Source: Phoronis ovalis (taxonomy: Eukaryota > Phoronida > Phoronidae). From it: a DNA stretch of 10,555 nt. The notes beneath the pieces were generated by a model. That model ran no database searches. It was not told the origin of the DNA and saw only the letters and a program-made list of their open reading frames with translations. Positions 7,095 through 10,555 of this stretch are shown in pieces (position 1 is the stretch's first letter; every line of letters begins with the position of its first letter). A program made the translations under genes and the position numbers. The stretch covers positions 1 to 10,555 of the forward strand of contig JAOXYB010062412.1 in the NCBI GenBank assembly GCA_028565635.1. Direction: 5' to 3'.

Positions 7095-8749
7095 GTAAGC
7101 ATAAGTGACTGAAAGAACATTTTGTTATCCTGTTGCGTTTATTCAGTTACATCCCAGAAAATTTTGCCGGTAGGCCTATCTATGAGTATGAGTGATGACA
7201 TCTATCAAAGTATCATATCAGGGGGACAGATGTGATTGTGAAATGAAAGAAATCAAATGACACAATGTTTCATTGTTTTAGTACTTTTCATGCAATTATG
7301 TCATTTTCTGTGTGTTTACTTCTTACCGACGTTCCACTATTTGTATAGTATTTTATAATTATGGTTAACATGATATTTTGCTTTCCTGATGTCTTGAGTA
7401 TAATCCACAAGTTTTTCCAAAATTGGACAAGGTTCCAACACTAAGCCTTGCATACATGATAGTCGTAGTAGGGGTATGGTAGACCCCGGGGTTGGAGTTT
7501 AGCCATTAAGTTTTTCAGCCCGTACCACTGTATGCTATGTTGAAGTATGTTAGTGTGCCAGATGCTATATAATGCACCTACTAAGTACTATTAATTTAGA
7601 CCTGATCTTGGGAGTTTGAGCTGGTGCGCCTCATGATAATCTGTCTAGTCGACCATCTGTATCTGTCTATATATGTCATATTTCTGATGCATAATCAGGA
7701 ACATCATCATAACATCAGGAATTTACCTGTTATCCATTCACATTGAAAGTGACTCACCTTTTGTACCTTTGCAAAAATATAATCCCTACCATCTAAGTTC
7801 AGAGATTTATTATTATCTGCTGGATTCTCAGTTCCTATTGAAGTCCACCTTCGGCTATTCCAATACCCATTTGGAACTCCCAAGCTTGCATACAGGAAAA
7901 AATCCCAACAGTATACTTTCCTTGACAAATTTTCTTCCACCATTAGTATCCTTCACACATTGGCATAAAGCGCTGCCTTGTGCAAATCAATTTGCCGTGG
8001 AAATGGCCATGGCTATAGTAAAGTCAGCCTCCAGATCATCAATACAAACTATGAGGTTTAGGACTACTATTTAATAAACTGTTTGTGATATAGATCACAC
8101 TCATATTCAGTCTGGCTCACATTTGTGCTACATACTGTAAACTTGTGTTGAAGTGAATATTTATGTGTTGGAGTACTTTAGTTGAAATTTTGGGGATTGG
8201 AAATCTTAAAATTCAGATATCAGGCCTACCTTACTTCTACCAAATATAGATCGTTGTACTTGCAAGTTCATCTTGTGTCTCCTCATTTCTTAGTGTGTTC
8301 ACCTTTTTTTCAAGCGCTCTGTACAATTGATCCTGATTGCTCACCAAATCTGATATTCAAGCACAAATAAAATCAGTAGGTTCCTAAGCCAGGAACTTTG
8401 GACTGGGATAAACTGTACAAGTGTTCTAATCGAGATGCACAAGCTGAGCAAAGAGAATAGGTGCGCCATGCACAGACGGAAATCGGCATTCAATTCCAGA
8501 TAATTTTAAAGAATGAAAATATGGCAGGCCTGGTTATGATAAGATAACTGTTCAAGTAATTCATTCCAAAATGTTTGGATGTATTGCTAAACTGTGACCT
8601 GTCAGAGTTAAAAGAATGCTTCATAAGGGTATAGCTTTAAGAAATTACTAGTAATCTCGTAACCTTGGCGTGCATCATGTATATTTTATAATTATCATAC
8701 TTTTGAAACTGGCTGCAGTACACCTACATGTTAATTATTATAATTTCAG
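7095..8749 (+). other. Tango1 intron 1 (phase 1)
   Basis: GTAAGC to TTTCAG, 1655 bases. I recognise no functional RNA or intact element in it. It holds a perfect 10-base palindrome ACCCCGGGGT (7483-7492) in otherwise A+T-rich DNA. A small hairpin lies at 8380-8396, with GTTCCT and AGGAAC arms around a 5-base loop. At 7707-8074 are two opposed open frames, and 7858-8052 on the minus strand reads like a decayed coding segment (see findings). Several TAA and TGA stops in all frames elsewhere argue against a further conserved exon. Confidence 0.8.
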
Positions 8750-8883
8750 GTACTATCTCTCTGGGACGGGCAGTTTTTGAGCACAAATCTGATGATTCAC
8801 AGATGCTTTCATTTAGAAAGGATCAAGAAATTAAAATAACATCAAAGGAAGCTGGTGACCTATTACATTTATGGGGTGGAACT
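8750..8883 (+). CDS. Tango1: Tango1/MIA3 exon 2: central SH3-like domain
   Basis: Internal exon encoding residues 39-83. The acceptor is TAATTTCAG ending at 8749 and the donor is ACT|GTAAGA at 8884. Its first two bases complete a serine codon begun in exon 1, and it ends in phase 0, so the frame is open across both junctions. It reads TISLGRAVF, then LSFRKDQEIKI, TSKEAGDL and LHLWGG. These match in order the beta strands of the family: the SxGRA strand, the 'F..gd.v.v' strand, the 'SKEAG' loop and the 'LWG' strand typical of invertebrate Tango1. Vertebrate MIA proteins have a third cysteine near the start of the 'F..gd' strand, where this one has DSQMLSF and no cysteine. The same exon could in principle belong to another MIA-family gene, but invertebrates generally have only Tango1. 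Confidence 0.87.
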
Positions 8884-9572
8884 GTAAGAAAATAGATATT
8901 TAATATGTATCGTGTAGAACAAATTTAATGAACTACGGAACAAAGTAATTAATTTTTGACACTGTCACTTCCTCATCACCAGAGGACCCCATCTCTGATG
9001 AAGATTACGTAATGGTGTCGTAATGTTTCTTTTGTAATTTTATTTAATTGTTCCATAGTTTTTTAAGCAATGATATATTTGAACTTATTCTGGAAGTAAT
9101 GATGATCGTTCCTGTAACGGACAATAGATTATTTTTGCTTGAAATTTCTACATTTCTAATTTTCCATCCCAATTTCCATACTTTTTGGTACCTCGGTATA
9201 GATTCCCAGATTTCCATTACTTGAATTTATGGGAAATTAATGTATAGTTTTGTTTTAAACCTTAAATTTGCTCTTAATTGTGTACACAGACACTTAAACA
9301 ACTGTTTGCATTTGATGTACTAAAGGCAATGGAAGCAGAAGTGAATTTAACTCTGCAGTGCAGAGCAGATGTATTGGGTTAACTTCTCAACCATATCTGT
9401 GTTAACTTCCCAGTGTAACTTGCTTTTCATACATTTCCATGTGATTCTATCTGTAAACTTTCTGGAAAACTGTCACTTTAGGATAACAGTTACATTGCTA
9501 AGTGCCTGTGTACATAGTAAAAAGAAATCTCTTTGTCACCATATTATTCATTTCTGTGTGTTTGTTATACAG
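8884..9572 (+). other. Tango1 intron 2 (phase 0)
   Basis: GTAAGA to ATACAG, 689 bases. Its one notable content is the fold-back element at 8925-9066, listed separately. The remaining sequence is A+T-rich and unremarkable, ending in a pyrimidine-rich stretch with TTCTGTGTGTTTGT before the acceptor. Confidence 0.8.
8925..9066. mobile_element. Small fold-back (MITE-like) element with TTAA at both ends
   Basis: Imperfect terminal inverted repeats lie at 8925-8943 and 9048-9066. The core AACTAcGGAACAA matches the reverse complement of the other end at 12 of 13 bases. Counting the outer TTAA and two more bases, it matches at 16 of 19. TTAA at both outer edges could be a target-site duplication of the kind left by piggyBac-type elements, but the termini do not begin with the CCY usual for piggyBac. 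The interior has further dyads: a TCATCA..AGAG / CTCTGATGA arm pair and TTACGTAA. It has no coding capacity. Size, inverted ends and intronic location fit a MITE; chance symmetry in A+T-rich DNA is the alternative. Confidence 0.4.
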
Positions 9573-9665
9573 GTCGATGGACAGCATGGGTATTTTCCAA
9601 AATCATTTGTTAAAGAGTACCGGGTTATTGAACATAATCCAAATATAGTTGTCCACATGGAGAAT
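9573..9665 (+). CDS. Tango1: Tango1/MIA3 exon 3: end of the SH3-like domain with the GYFPK motif
   Basis: Internal exon encoding residues 84-114, phase 0 at both ends. The acceptor is TTGTTATACAG ending at 9572 and the donor is AAT|GTGAGT at 9666. It begins VDGQHGYFPKSFVKEY, which contains GYFPK, the most recognisable motif of the MIA/TANGO1 SH3-like fold. Continuing with RVIEHNPN, it closes the domain and enters the linker before the long lumenal region. It follows exon 2 directly, giving the continuous LWGGT-VDGQHGYFPK. The plus-strand frame stays open before the exon from 9369, but that part is intron: it reads low-complexity sequence and precedes a good acceptor. The later exons are outside the window, so this gene is truncated by the window edge and is not broken. 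Confidence 0.87.
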
Positions 9666-10555
9666 GTGAGTTTTATTTGCTGTGTAGTTCAATTATTTAG
9701 TGCAAGTTTTGTTAGTTTATAACAATTACCTAACAAAACGCTTTAACTTGGGAAATTTCCAAGATACTGCCCTCTAAGAGGGGTGTCACCTACAGAATGC
9801 CTACAACTTCATCTACTGTTTGTTCAAAATGGATAAACAATCAAATCTTTGCAACAACTTTGGAGAATGAAATGTCTTCCAACTCTCATATAACAAAGTG
9901 AATACAGGAGAACTAACATAACCTAATTAAAGTATTGCATTTATTGAATGTGTCTTAATGGATACTTTGTTTTTCCTAAAATTATTGCAAAAATTGATTT
10001 TTTCTCTATTATGAAACAAATGCAAATAGTGTATGCAAGCAGTCTTGTACTGGTAAGTTAACAAGTACACAACCTGTGCTGTTTGAAAATCCCAGGTGGT
10101 ATGTGCTTCCATCTATTGATATAATTCTTAGCACTCGCTCAGTTCATAATTTGTTTTGCATGTTTTGTTTAAAATTTCTATCCTATATTTAGTGCAACAT
10201 TTTGAGACATGAACACATATACTCCAAACATAACAATACTGAACACCTTATGTTCTTTTTTATGGTGTTTGTTTTGGAATTAGTGCAATAACATCTCTTG
10301 GTTGTTTACTGAAAGTTGGCCAAAGTTGCTCATGATAATCAGGAAACTTCACCAGCTGGTGGCTTGTATTGATGGATAACATCAAAAATGTAAATAAATG
10401 TGCTCTTATGTTTTCAAAAGTTTTGAATTGAAAATAACCAACTTTCAACTTCTAGAAATTAAGAGAGTTTGCCTTATATTTTTGCTGTTTATCCTATCTA
10501 TAGGATACCCAGCATTGGTATCGTCTTTTACGGGACGATTTTCAATATTGTTTAT
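9666..10555 (+). other. Start of Tango1 intron 3, running off the window
   Basis: The intron begins with the strong donor GTGAGT. No downstream piece has both a good acceptor and Tango1-like sequence, so the intron seems to continue past 10555. It contains a kappaB-like GGGAAATTTCC (9750-9760), a small CCCTC-TAA-GAGGG hairpin (9770-9782), a perfect 12-base palindrome CACCAGCTGGTG (10350-10361) and a cluster of overlapping hairpins at the right edge (10490-10539). Confidence 0.65.
10490..10539. repeat. Cluster of three overlapping hairpins
   Basis: TATCCTA (10490-10496) pairs with TAGGATA (10501-10507). GATACC (10504-10509) pairs with GGTATC (10517-10522). ATCGTC (10520-10525) pairs with GACGAT (10534-10539). 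Each stem is perfect, and neighbouring stems share bases, so they exclude one another. The window ends just after, so this may be the edge of a larger structured element. Confidence 0.5.

Noticed and set aside
7858-8052. Mitochondrial-origin segment using TGA as tryptophan
   Set aside because: One TGA could be read so, but TAG and repeated TAA stops follow, and the segment does not resemble a mitochondrial gene.
8995-9023. Functional hammerhead ribozyme
   Set aside because: CTGATGA is present, but GAAA is replaced by GTAA, stem II pairs poorly and no stem III with a cleavage triplet is visible.
9369-9572. Plus-strand open frame continuous with Tango1 exon 3
   Set aside because: This is the intron end read through. 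The MIA-fold continuity requires joining exon 2 directly to VDGQHG at 9573, and a good acceptor is present there.
10284-10379. Possible fourth exon of Tango1 after a TTTTGGAATTAG acceptor
   Set aside because: The phase-0 reading is open for 31 codons, but it ends in TAA and bears no resemblance to the acidic linker that should follow the SH3-like domain.
1-10555. Prokaryotic operon, CRISPR array or phage content
   Set aside because: There are no regularly spaced repeats, no ribosome-binding-site-led gene runs and no long frames. Spliced animal exons explain the coding signal.

Overview
This is eukaryotic, animal-type DNA. It is strongly A+T-rich by eye, has no long uninterrupted coding frame, and its recognisable coding pieces are short exons bounded by GT/AG splice signals. 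The only family I can name is the first three exons of Tango1/MIA3 (transport and Golgi organization 1). The protein resembles invertebrate, perhaps arthropod, Tango1 more than the vertebrate form, because only the first of the two MIA-family disulfides is visible. I cannot place the organism further.

Layout. On the minus strand, about 64 to 4350, lies a probable gene for a small secreted protein that I do not recognise. It has a TATA box near 4430, a signal-peptide exon (4348-4285), a long intron, two further exons (1015-929 and 847-703) that join in phase, and an undetermined 3' end. Inside that 3' part are a degenerate tRNA-Phe-like unit on the plus strand (462-533) and a minus-strand frame with a duplicated SIVGT-x-PRK peptide (about 130-350).

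From 4349 to 6979 is a divergent intergenic region holding only diverged short repeats and possible promoter elements. From 6980 to the right edge, on the plus strand, is Tango1: exon 1 (signal peptide and start of the SH3-like domain), a 1.7 kb intron, exon 2, a 0.7 kb intron carrying a small TTAA-flanked fold-back element, exon 3, and the start of intron 3. The rest of Tango1 (long acidic region, coiled coils, membrane segment, proline-rich tail) must lie beyond 10555.

How they relate. The two genes are divergent and both start with signal-peptide exons that end in phase 1. Tango1 is a general factor for loading bulky secreted cargo at ER exit sites. Nothing in the sequence shows that the orphan secreted protein is its cargo. 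The candidates for something undescribed are the spliced orphan secreted-protein gene and the SIVGT repeat frame next to it.
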